Of a stretch of DNA of 64,000 bases, positions 54,486-64,000 are shown one piece after another (position 1 is the stretch's first letter; every line of letters starts with the position of its first letter). Source of the DNA: Bifidobacterium asteroides. GTDB taxonomy: Bacteria; Actinomycetota; Actinomycetes; Actinomycetales; Bifidobacteriaceae. The translations under genes were made by a program, and so were the position numbers. Under the pieces are notes generated by a model. It made no database searches, was not told the origin of the DNA, and saw only the letters and a program-made list of their open reading frames with translations. The stretch covers positions 496,001 to 560,000 of the forward strand of contig NZ_CP048272.1 in assembly GCF_019469425.1 (NCBI RefSeq). The letters run 5' to 3'.

Positions 54486-56090
54486 ATGGCCATGGAGAGG
54501 CAAGAAGAGCCTCGTATCTCGGATGTCAACCAGGCCGAAACTGTGACCATGCCGCTGGCGACCGGGGAGGGGTCCGACCCTGTAGACCTGTTCGCCGACG
54601 AAGAAGCAGATCGGGCTTTCGGCGCAGGTGCTGCCCACAGGTCTCCTTCGAGTGGCCATCGAGGACGCAACATCCTGGCCCTGCTTCTTCTGACTGTGCT
54701 GATTCTGGTGGGGTGCTGGTTCGGCGTCCGTGCCTTTTTCCGCGATCGGGTGGCCCCCGGCGTCACCCTGGGTGGACAGGCCATGATGGGTCGGACCAAG
54801 GACCAGGTCAGGCAGATCGTCGATCGGCAGGTTCGTGACTCCCAGGTGGAACTCAAGGGCGAAGGCACCTCAGCCCGGGCAGGGCTGAAGGACCTGGGCG
54901 TAAGCGTGGATTCGGATGCCACGGTCACCAAGATTATGAATGCCAAGGGCTCTGCAGGCCTCTCCCGGCTGAATCCCTTCCATGGCGAGGCGGTGCCGCT
55001 GGTGGCCGAGCGGGATCAGCTGGCCATGGACAGGTATCTGACCGAACGTTTCATTCCCCGCCAGGATCGCTCCATTCCCTCCACCATCGTCTTTGACCAA
55101 GGCGCACACGCCTTCCGGCCCCAAGAGGGTCGCGGGGGTAAGGCGCCTGAGCTGGGCCGCGTGCAGGATGCCGTCTCATCTTTGATAGACAAGCCCGGCA
55201 GGCGTCTGGCCGTAGGCGTGGTCTATAAGGATGTGACCATGCCCATCAGTCTGGACACCGCCAATCAGGTGGCCTCCCAGGCCAACCAACGACTGGCCAA
55301 GGACCTGGTCATCAAGGGTGCTGATGATGACCTCATGACCGTCCCGGCCGCCACGGTGGCCACCTGGGTCAAGCCGGTCACCGATCTGGACAGGGGGACC
55401 ATGGAGCTTGGCTTCGATCGGCAGGCCATCAAGCAGTATCTGGACCAGGAACTGGCCCGGCAGCTCGACCGGGATATGGTCACCGCCGTCAACGTCAAGA
55501 ACACCAAGGGCGATGTGGTCGCCGAGACCACCAAGGGAGTGGACGGTGTCCGGGTTACGGATGTGTCCGCCACGGCGGACTTGGTCGTCAAGGCCCTGGA
55601 AGAGGGCGACACGAAACCAGTGCAGGCGAGCGCCGAGATCACGCCTCACAAGGAGCAGACCCGGGTGGCCCGCTACGACGTACCCGACGGCGACATCTGG
55701 ATTCAGGTCAACCTCAGCGACCAGACCGCTACTGCCTACCACGGCACCACCCAGGTCAAGACCTTCCCCATATGCTCAGGCAAGCCCCATGACGGGAAAT
55801 GGTCCGACACCGGCACCTTCTTCATCAATGTGCGCTACGCGGTCCAGACCATGCGCGGGGAGGGTTACGTCACCCCCAATGTCAAATGGGTCTCCTACTA
55901 CAACGGCAGCGAGGGCTTCCACACGGCTAGCTGGAACTCTGCCGGCATTGCCAAGGGCGACCCTGCCCAATACGGATCCCACGGCTGCATCAACATGTAT
56001 GAGCAGGACGCCAAGTGGATCTTTGACAACGCCCCCATCGGGACCATGGTCAAGGTGGAGGGTCAGGTTCCGTCGGGTCCGGCCCGCTAG
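54486..56090 (+). CDS. L,D-transpeptidase (YkuD) with peptidoglycan-binding-like repeats
   Basis: A 534 aa membrane-anchored wall enzyme: cytoplasmic acidic part, helix about 58-78 (NILALLLLTVLILVGCWFGV), two PG4-like repeats (GVTLGGQAMMGRTKDQV...; the second about 220-330), then the YkuD domain from WIQVNLSDQTATAYHG with His in EGFHTASW and Cys501 in SHGCINMY. It forms 3-3 cross-links or anchors proteins to peptidoglycan. ATG 54486 follows AAAGG. The transcript probably also serves gcvH, 39 bases on, although gcvH has its own -10 box. Confidence 0.93.
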   Translation: MAMERQEEPRISDVNQAETVTMPLATGEGSDPVDLFADEEADRAFGAGAAHRSPSSGHRGRNILALLLLTVLILVGCWFGVRAFFRDRVAPGVTLGGQAMMGRTKDQVRQIVDRQVRDSQVELKGEGTSARAGLKDLGVSVDSDATVTKIMNAKGSAGLSRLNPFHGEAVPLVAERDQLAMDRYLTERFIPRQDRSIPSTIVFDQGAHAFRPQEGRGGKAPELGRVQDAVSSLIDKPGRRLAVGVVYKDVTMPISLDTANQVASQANQRLAKDLVIKGADDDLMTVPAATVATWVKPVTDLDRGTMELGFDRQAIKQYLDQELARQLDRDMVTAVNVKNTKGDVVAETTKGVDGVRVTDVSATADLVVKALEEGDTKPVQASAEITPHKEQTRVARYDVPDGDIWIQVNLSDQTATAYHGTTQVKTFPICSGKPHDGKWSDTGTFFINVRYAVQTMRGEGYVTPNVKWVSYYNGSEGFHTASWNSAGIAKGDPAQYGSHGCINMYEQDAKWIFDNAPIGTMVKVEGQVPSGPAR

Positions 56091-56129
56091 GAGCACCTGC
56101 CGTGGCAGACGGCCGAGTAGGCTGGAACC

Positions 56130-56543
56130 ATGAGCGATGAACACAGTGATGGAACTTCCCGTCTGGATGTGCCCGACCATCTGCGGTATTCCCAGGATCA
56201 CGTCTGGATCGACCCCAGCCAGTCCCCGGCGCCCATGGGTGTGACCGAGTATGCGGCGGATCAGCTGGGAGACCTGGTTTTTCTGGACCTGCCCGAGACC
56301 GGCACCCACGTCGATGCCGGTGATGAGGTCATCGAGCTGGAGTCCTCCAAGGCTGTTGAGCCGGTGGTCTGCCCGGTGGCGGGCACCATCGCCTACGTCA
56401 ACAGGGCGGCCTCGGACGATCCGGAGGTCATCAACTCCGACCCCTATGGGGAAGGCTGGATAGTCAAGATCGATCTGGAGGACGATGAGCCCGATCTGAT
56501 GAGCGCCGAGGAGTACGGTCAGCTGCTGAAGAGCCTGAACTGA
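56130..56543 (+). CDS. gcvH: Glycine cleavage system H protein (standalone)
   Basis: Lipoyl-carrier protein of 137 aa, family length. Lys74 in ELESSKAVEPV is the lipoylation site; GVTEYAADQLGDLVFLDLPETG and YGEGWIVKIDL are typical. No gcvP or gcvT is nearby, and bifidobacteria generally lack the glycine cleavage complex, so its use is unclear; a lipoate ligase gene at 62239 could modify it. A TAGGCT box six bases before the ATG and the absence of a Shine-Dalgarno sequence suggest a leaderless message. Confidence 0.93.
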   Translation: MSDEHSDGTSRLDVPDHLRYSQDHVWIDPSQSPAPMGVTEYAADQLGDLVFLDLPETGTHVDAGDEVIELESSKAVEPVVCPVAGTIAYVNRAASDDPEVINSDPYGEGWIVKIDLEDDEPDLMSAEEYGQLLKSLN

Positions 56544-56553
56544 CGGTCCGGTG

Positions 56554-57744
56554 ATGACCAGGCGATCCGGCCGCAATGAAGGGCCTCTGCGGGTCCGATC
56601 GGTCAGCACTACCTTCGATTCGGCCGCGCCCGGTGAGGGCATCGAGAGCAGACCAGCTCCGGTGCGTCTGCTGCGTCGCCTGATTACTGGCGCTTTCGAC
56701 CTCTGGGTGGGGCTGTCCATCAATATGACCGGCCGCCTGGGCTGGTCGCCCGACGTTCAGCCCTATGTGGGCTACGGCACCGAATCATATTCCCGGCTGA
56801 TCTGCCGCACCATTCTGACTGACGGCCGCAGACGCGGGGATCCGGCCATTCGGGGCATCCGTGGCCTGCTGACCGTACCTGCGCCCAGGACCAGGGTCAG
56901 TCTGGCCATCGACAGCACTGCCATCGGGAGGGTCCAGGTGGGTGACTCCTCGGTCTACGATGCTGTCGATCCCGCCCGCAGCCTGAGCGCGGATGCGGTC
57001 TTCTCGGACCGATCGGGCTATCTGGATCTGGTGGCCGAGCATGGTCTGGTCCCAGGCGTGCACCGTGTCTCCTACCAGGTACGGGGCCGCCGGCCCATCG
57101 ATGCGCCGCTCTACATCGTGCCCGGTCAGACTCCTGTCGGCGTCATATCTGACGTGGACGACACCATCATGATCAGCCAGGTGCCCAATCATTGGAAGGC
57201 TGCCTGGAACCTGCTCCTTTCGAATCCGCACCGCCGGTCCTCGGTGCCGGGCATGGCCGTGCTCTACAACCGCATCCGCGATCTGGACCCCCGGATGCCT
57301 TTCTTCTACCTGTCGGCCTCGCCCTGGAATGTGGAGGGATCCATACGCGGATTCATCCGCGATCATGGTTTTCCTGCCGGGCCTCTGCTGCTACGGGATC
57401 TGGATCCCAGGCCCAAGACCTTCGTGCCCTCCATCGTGCAGCACAAGATGGAGTTCATCCGCCAGCTCATGGCCGACTTTCCCAAGATGCGCTTCGTGCT
57501 CATGGGCGACGACGGCCAGAGCGATCCCTCCACCTTCGCTCAGGTGGTACGGCAGTATCCGGGCCGGGTCCTGGCCATCGGCATCCGTCAGTTGAGCCCC
57601 CAGGAGACCGGGCTGGGAACCTTGGTCAAGCGCACTGCCACACAGCCGGTGCCCGTGACGGAGGTGCCTGTCTTCTACGGGACCACGGGCGCCAATCTGA
57701 TGCGGACCCTGCTGCCTTATCTGCGTCGCCGCGCCCGAATATAA
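56554..57744 (+). CDS. App1-like phosphatidate phosphatase (DUF2183)
   Basis: A 396 aa protein with the HAD-type catalytic box ISDVDDTIMIS (nucleophile Asp), YLSASPWNV and MGDDGQSDPSTFAQV, matching the App1/DUF2183 family. In yeast App1 dephosphorylates phosphatidate; the bacterial role is not established. The N-terminal 190 residues form a beta-rich region (LLTVPAPRTRVSLAIDS...). GTG 56551 and ATG 56554 are both possible starts; neither has a clear Shine-Dalgarno sequence. Its TAA lies inside the TATAAT box of the next gene. Confidence 0.85.
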   Translation: MTRRSGRNEGPLRVRSVSTTFDSAAPGEGIESRPAPVRLLRRLITGAFDLWVGLSINMTGRLGWSPDVQPYVGYGTESYSRLICRTILTDGRRRGDPAIRGIRGLLTVPAPRTRVSLAIDSTAIGRVQVGDSSVYDAVDPARSLSADAVFSDRSGYLDLVAEHGLVPGVHRVSYQVRGRRPIDAPLYIVPGQTPVGVISDVDDTIMISQVPNHWKAAWNLLLSNPHRRSSVPGMAVLYNRIRDLDPRMPFFYLSASPWNVEGSIRGFIRDHGFPAGPLLLRDLDPRPKTFVPSIVQHKMEFIRQLMADFPKMRFVLMGDDGQSDPSTFAQVVRQYPGRVLAIGIRQLSPQETGLGTLVKRTATQPVPVTEVPVFYGTTGANLMRTLLPYLRRRARI

Positions 57745-57751
57745 TCGCCCC

Positions 57752-60175
57752 ATGAGTTTTTCGGCCGTCAACCCCGCCCCTCCTCGTGCGGAACGCCGTC
57801 CTGCTGATCGATGCTTTCATGGGGATCGCTTCGAGGATCCTTACGAGTGGATGCGCAACCGGGAGGATCCTGCCACCAAGGCCTACGTGCGCGACCAGAA
57901 TCGCTACTGCCAGGAACGGCTTGCCGGCCAGGAGGGTTTGCGGGCCACCCTGCTTAAGGAGTTCACCGACCGGGTACAGCAGACCGACATGTCGGTACCC
58001 ACTCGGATGCATGGTTATTGGTACTTCTCCCGGACGCTCAAGGGCCAGGAGTATGGGGTGCAGTGCCGCCTGCCGGTGCGCGACCAGCATGACTGGGACC
58101 CTCCTGCCGTCCAGGCCGATGCAGCACCTGGATCCATGCCTGGCGAGGAGGTCATCTTCGACGCCAATGCCGAGGCCAAGGGGCATGACTTTTTCTCTCT
58201 AGGATGTCTGGACCTGAGCGCCGACGGCCGTTGGATGCTCTATGGACTGGACACCAGGGGCAATGAGCGCTACGACCTGCGCATTCGTGATCTATGTCAA
58301 GGCCGAGACCTACCTGATCGAATCGACCAGGTCTCCTCAGGGGCAGTGCTGACCCCCGACGGCCACTGGGTCTTCTACACCGGCCTGGACAAGGCCTGGC
58401 GTCCGGACACGGTTTGGCGGCATAAGGTGGGCACTTCGGCCGATCAGGATGTCATGGTCTATCAGGAGGATGATGAGCGCTTCTGGGTGGGGCTGGGCCT
58501 GAGTTACGACGAATCCGCCGTGCTGATTGCCACCGGGTCCAAGATCACCAGCGAGGTGCTCATGCTGGACCTGAAGGATCCGCAGGGCGAATTTGTGCCC
58601 CTGATCCCCCGCAAGGAGGGAATCGAGTACGACATCAGCCTGGCCCGGTTCGAAAATGCCGGTCCCGCGGGGGAGGACCTGCCGGTGGCTGTGGTCTATC
58701 ACAATGTGAAAAACCCCAACTTTGAGGTGGATCTTATCGATCTGCGCAGCCATCGTCCGCCATTTCGGCTGGGAGAAGGGGTGCGGCTGGCCCAGGGCAG
58801 CCCCTATGGCTGCGAGCGCTCCGGAGACCTAGCCTCCCTGCCGCCAGAGAAGCCCTATCGGGATCCAGGCAATCCGGCCATCCTCCAAGGCGCTCGCGGG
58901 CTAGGCATCGAGGGGCTGGGCATCCACCGCAGCTTCGTGGTCCTGACCTACCGGGCCGACAGCATGCCCCACATAGCCGTTATCGCCAAGGACCAGGCGC
59001 TGGAGGATCTGCGGGCGGGCCGACCCTGGCGCTTCCGCGAGGTTCTGCCCGACCAGGCCAGGGACGGCATCGACCGTCTCTACAGCATAGGACCCACGGA
59101 CAATCCCTCCTACAAGGCTCCTGGGCTGCGCTACATCCGGGGCAGCTATGGGACCCCCGCCGAGCTGCGGGAGCTGGATCCGGTCCGGGGCGTGGATCGG
59201 TTGCTCAAGCGGGCCAGGGTGCTGGGCGACTTCCGGCCGGAGCGCTACGCCGAGCGTCGAATTCTGGTCCGTGTCAGGGATGGGGCCCTGGTGCCGGTCT
59301 CCCTGGTCTGGCGGCGAGGCATGCATCCGGCGTTGGATGCCTGCGGGAGGACTGGTCTTGATGACACGGTCATTCAGGCCCCCGACCATCCTGAACGCCG
59401 TCCCTGGCCGGACCAGGATCAGGACAAGCCTTCTCCCATGTTCATCACCGGGTATGGAGCCTACGAGATCAGCCAGGACCCTGGTTTCTCCACAGGCAGG
59501 CTCAGCCTGCTTGACAGAGGCGTGCTCTACGCCGTCCCCCATGTGCGTGGCGGCGGGGAGATGGGCCGCGCTTGGTACGAGCAGGGCCGTCGGCTGCACA
59601 AGGTCAATACCTTCCTGGACTTCATCGACGTGACCGCCGCACTGCAGGCTCAGGGCTGGGCGGATCCCCGTCATACCGTGGCCAACGGCGGTTCGGCCGG
59701 CGGGCTATTGATGGGGGCCGTGGCCAATATGGCTCCCCAGCTCTATGCCGGCATCGAGGCGGATGTGCCCTTCGTGGACGCGCTGACCAGCATCCTGGAC
59801 CCGAATCTGCCGCTGACCGTGACTGAATGGGACGAGTGGGGAGACCCTCTGCATGACCAGCAGGTCTACCGGTATATGCGCTCCTACTCGCCCTATGAGA
59901 ACGTTCCTGACGCCGATAGCAGGCTCCGGCTCTTCAACAGCGACCACTTCCCTGCCATCCTGGCGACCACATCCATGAACGACACCCGTGTGCTCTACGT
60001 GGAGCCGCTCAAGTGGGTTGCCAGGTTGCAGGAGCCGCAGGTAGGTGCCGATGCTCTGATTAGGATCGAGGCCCAGGCAGGCCACGGGGGCATCAGCGGA
60101 CGCTACCGGCAGTGGGAGGAACTGGCCTTCGAGAACGCCTGGTGCCTGTCCATCATGGTCCCCGAAAGCCGCTGA
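57752..60175 (+). CDS. ptrB: Oligopeptidase B-like S9A serine peptidase
   Basis: Cytoplasmic peptidase of 807 aa cutting oligopeptides, usually after basic residues. A beta-propeller (about 70-480) covers a hydrolase domain with Ser648 (GGSAGGLL), Asp744 (MNDTRV) and His778 (AGHGGISGRY). PYEWMRN near the start and GYGAYEISQDPGFS and HVRGGGEMGRAWYEQG are family hallmarks. It has several insertions (110-135; RPWPDQDQDKPS) beyond the common about 700 residues. TATAAT (57740-57745) is six bases before the ATG, a textbook leaderless arrangement. Confidence 0.93.
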   Translation: MSFSAVNPAPPRAERRPADRCFHGDRFEDPYEWMRNREDPATKAYVRDQNRYCQERLAGQEGLRATLLKEFTDRVQQTDMSVPTRMHGYWYFSRTLKGQEYGVQCRLPVRDQHDWDPPAVQADAAPGSMPGEEVIFDANAEAKGHDFFSLGCLDLSADGRWMLYGLDTRGNERYDLRIRDLCQGRDLPDRIDQVSSGAVLTPDGHWVFYTGLDKAWRPDTVWRHKVGTSADQDVMVYQEDDERFWVGLGLSYDESAVLIATGSKITSEVLMLDLKDPQGEFVPLIPRKEGIEYDISLARFENAGPAGEDLPVAVVYHNVKNPNFEVDLIDLRSHRPPFRLGEGVRLAQGSPYGCERSGDLASLPPEKPYRDPGNPAILQGARGLGIEGLGIHRSFVVLTYRADSMPHIAVIAKDQALEDLRAGRPWRFREVLPDQARDGIDRLYSIGPTDNPSYKAPGLRYIRGSYGTPAELRELDPVRGVDRLLKRARVLGDFRPERYAERRILVRVRDGALVPVSLVWRRGMHPALDACGRTGLDDTVIQAPDHPERRPWPDQDQDKPSPMFITGYGAYEISQDPGFSTGRLSLLDRGVLYAVPHVRGGGEMGRAWYEQGRRLHKVNTFLDFIDVTAALQAQGWADPRHTVANGGSAGGLLMGAVANMAPQLYAGIEADVPFVDALTSILDPNLPLTVTEWDEWGDPLHDQQVYRYMRSYSPYENVPDADSRLRLFNSDHFPAILATTSMNDTRVLYVEPLKWVARLQEPQVGADALIRIEAQAGHGGISGRYRQWEELAFENAWCLSIMVPESR

Positions 60176-60241
60176 TTCTAGTCTGTCCGGGATTCGGTCG
60201 GGGTCGTGAAAGGGGCTTGGCTGGCTCGTTATGCTCGCAGT

Positions 60242-61285
60242 ATGACAAATAGCAAGCAGAAAACATATAACATTGCAGTCATTGCCGGTGACGGCATCGG
60301 CAAAGAGATCGTTCCCCAAGCTCAGGCCGTCTTGGAAAAGGTTACCCGGGGCAAGGTTGACATACGCTACGAGGACTTCGACCTGGGCGCTGAGCGATAC
60401 CTGCGCGATGGAGCCATTCTGCCCGATGAGGATCTGGACCGGCTCAAGCGGCAGGATGCCATCCTCCTGGGGGCCATCGGCGACCCCCGCATCAAGGCCG
60501 GCATCCTGGAACGGGGGCTGCTGCTCAAAATGCGTTTCGAACTGGACCAGTATGTCAATCTTCGGCCTTCCAAGCTCTACAAGGGCGTGGTGTCGCCCCT
60601 GGCCAATCCGGGCAACATCGACTTCGTGGTCGTGCGGGAGGGCACCGAGGGGCTCTACGCCGGGGCCGGCGGCTCCATTCGCCGGGGCACTCCCCAGGAG
60701 GTGGCCACCGAGGTCTCCATCAACACTGCTTACGGGGCGGAACGGGTCATCCGCTACGCCTTTCAGCTGGCCATGAAGCGTCGCCGCCGCCTGACCCTGG
60801 TCCACAAGAAGAACGTACTGACCAATGCGGGAGACATGTGGCAGCGGCTGGTCGACCAGGTGGGCCAGGAGTACCCCGATGTGGAGCGAGAATACCTGCA
60901 CATCGATGCCTCCACCATATTCATGGTGACCGAGCCCAGTCGCTTCGACGTGATCGTGACCGACAACCTCTTCGGCGACATCCTTACGGACGAGGCGGGA
61001 GCTGTGGTAGGAGGCGTGGGTTACTCGGCCTCCGGCTGCATCAATGCCTCGGGCACCTACCCATCCATGTTCGAGCCCATCCACGGGTCCGCTCCTGACA
61101 TCGCCGGCAAGGGGATTGCCAACCCTACGGCGGCCATTCTTTCGGCGGGAATGCTCCTGAATCATCTGGGCTTCGAGGACGAGGCGGCCAGCATTGAGCG
61201 GGCCGTGGAGGACGACATCGAGCGCTCCGGCTCCGCCCAGAGGAGCACCGAGCAGATCGGCAGGGATATTCTGGCCCGTCTATGA
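60242..61285 (+). CDS. leuB: 3-isopropylmalate dehydrogenase
   Basis: Oxidative decarboxylation step of leucine synthesis, NAD-dependent. The 347 aa protein starts YNIAVIAGDGIGKEIVPQ, has LLKMRFELDQYVNLRP, VVREGTEGLYAG and the signature FDVIVTDNLFGDILTDEAG, and ends with PIHGSAPDIAGKGIANPTAAILS. The ATG at 60242 sits six bases after TATGCT (60230-60235), another leaderless pattern; an upstream GTG (60206) adds 12 unrelated residues. No other leu genes are in the window. Confidence 0.95.
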   Translation: MTNSKQKTYNIAVIAGDGIGKEIVPQAQAVLEKVTRGKVDIRYEDFDLGAERYLRDGAILPDEDLDRLKRQDAILLGAIGDPRIKAGILERGLLLKMRFELDQYVNLRPSKLYKGVVSPLANPGNIDFVVVREGTEGLYAGAGGSIRRGTPQEVATEVSINTAYGAERVIRYAFQLAMKRRRRLTLVHKKNVLTNAGDMWQRLVDQVGQEYPDVEREYLHIDASTIFMVTEPSRFDVIVTDNLFGDILTDEAGAVVGGVGYSASGCINASGTYPSMFEPIHGSAPDIAGKGIANPTAAILSAGMLLNHLGFEDEAASIERAVEDDIERSGSAQRSTEQIGRDILARL

Positions 61286-63486
<2,201 letters not shown>

Positions 63487-63598
63487 TCGGAGGGGGTTGA
63501 TGTGTGAGTATAATCGTGCTCAGTCGCGTCGAATCCGGCGTGAGGTCATCAACCAGTCGGTGCAGACCCGCCAAATATGGCGAAAAGGAGTGCGGAGT

Positions 63599-64000
63599 AT
63601 GGCGGTTCACAAGCCCAACGAGATTCCCGATGACGGGAACGCCCTCAGGCAGACCGCCCTATTCAAACAAGTTCCCAGGCAGGATGCCGACCAGCTTTTG
63701 GACACCATGCACGAGTCCACTTACGCCAAGGGGTCCACGATCTTTCGACAGGGCGACACAGACCACCGCATGTATCTGCTGGAGGAGGGCCGGGTCAAGC
63801 TGGTCCGGCAGTCGCCCGACCGCCGCATCCAGCTGCTCAGCATCCACGGACGCGGGGAGATCCTGGGCGAGATTCCCGTCTTTGACCCTTCAGGCGGGCC
63901 TCGTACCGCATCGGCCGTGGTCATGGTCAACAAGACCAAGGTGGCTGCCCTGGACCATGACGCCCTCTTTGACTGGCTCAACCAGCATCCCAAGGTGGCT
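63599..64000 (+). CDS. Crp/Fnr-family regulator (partial, 5' part)
   Basis: 134 codons before the window ends. The cyclic-nucleotide-binding domain shows GSTIFRQGDTDHRMYLLEEGRVKLVRQ and GRGEILGEIPVFDPSGGPRTASAVVMV, close to the phosphate-binding cassette of the actinobacterial GlxR/Crp group; the DNA-binding domain is outside. AAAGGAG is upstream of the ATG, and TATAAT at 63509-63514 may be the -10 of its promoter, 85 bases before the start. Confidence 0.9.
   Translation, partial: MAVHKPNEIPDDGNALRQTALFKQVPRQDADQLLDTMHESTYAKGSTIFRQGDTDHRMYLLEEGRVKLVRQSPDRRIQLLSIHGRGEILGEIPVFDPSGGPRTASAVVMVNKTKVAALDHDALFDWLNQHPKVA

Noticed and set aside
59705-61165. 486 aa minus-strand open frame across ptrB and leuB
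   Set aside because: Antisense shadow; no recognisable protein motif and spans two real genes.

Overview
The window looks like a chromosome segment of a bifidobacterium, most likely of the insect-associated (B. asteroides-like) group. This is inferred from high GC, complete araBDA and GH42/ABC sugar loci, sortase-assembled pili, a standalone glycine-cleavage H protein with a lipoate ligase, and several apparently leaderless starts. The genus call is inference from gene content; species is not resolved.

Layout. 1-4746: housekeeping genes (DUF3039 tail, aldo/keto reductase, pncB, Pr6Pr-type membrane protein, rph, rdgB). 4953-14527: three tandem paralogous LPXTG surface proteins of about 960-970 aa with alternating near-identical and variable blocks. 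The third is broken by two 1-base losses in poly-G tracts. A tRNA-Leu(TAG)/tRNA-Thr(CGT) pair lies behind copies 1 and 3 inside an about 0.5 kb repeat, and copy 3 is a mosaic of copies 1 and 2. 14922-20090: manC, pgi, rplS, lepB, rnhB. 20129-25290: a LacI regulator and araBDA with a clear promoter and operator. 25489-30198: a pilus locus (shaft pilin, minor pilin with an LAATG signal, class C sortase). 30326-32026: a second aldo/keto reductase and a membrane-anchored HNH nuclease. 32267-40958: a galactan-use locus (surface GH43_24-like galactanase, ABC transporter, GH42 beta-galactosidase, LacI regulator) with two near-identical palindromic operators, and a C12 tract next to one promoter. 40959-49612: DHA2-type MFS exporter, pstSCAB, AEC transporter, a small conserved protein, purine permease. 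50178-64000: Rpf-like wall enzyme, thioredoxin, DUF4916 NUDIX-like protein, alpha/beta hydrolase, NudC, L,D-transpeptidase, GcvH, App1-like phosphatase, oligopeptidase B, leuB, TM2 protein, lipoate ligase, and the start of a Crp/Fnr regulator.

How the parts fit. Three surface systems (the LPXTG triplet, the pilus and the anchored galactanase) alternate with sugar uptake and catabolism genes. This suits a host- or plant-polymer-associated organism that attaches to a substrate, trims galactan outside the cell, imports the products, and splits them with GH42. Arabinose enters the pentose phosphate route through AraA, AraB and AraD. The most unusual region is the surface-protein triplet. It shows sequence evidence of recombination between paralogs, tRNA duplication at its right-hand edges, and homopolymer frameshifts that could be phase variation, decay, or consensus error.
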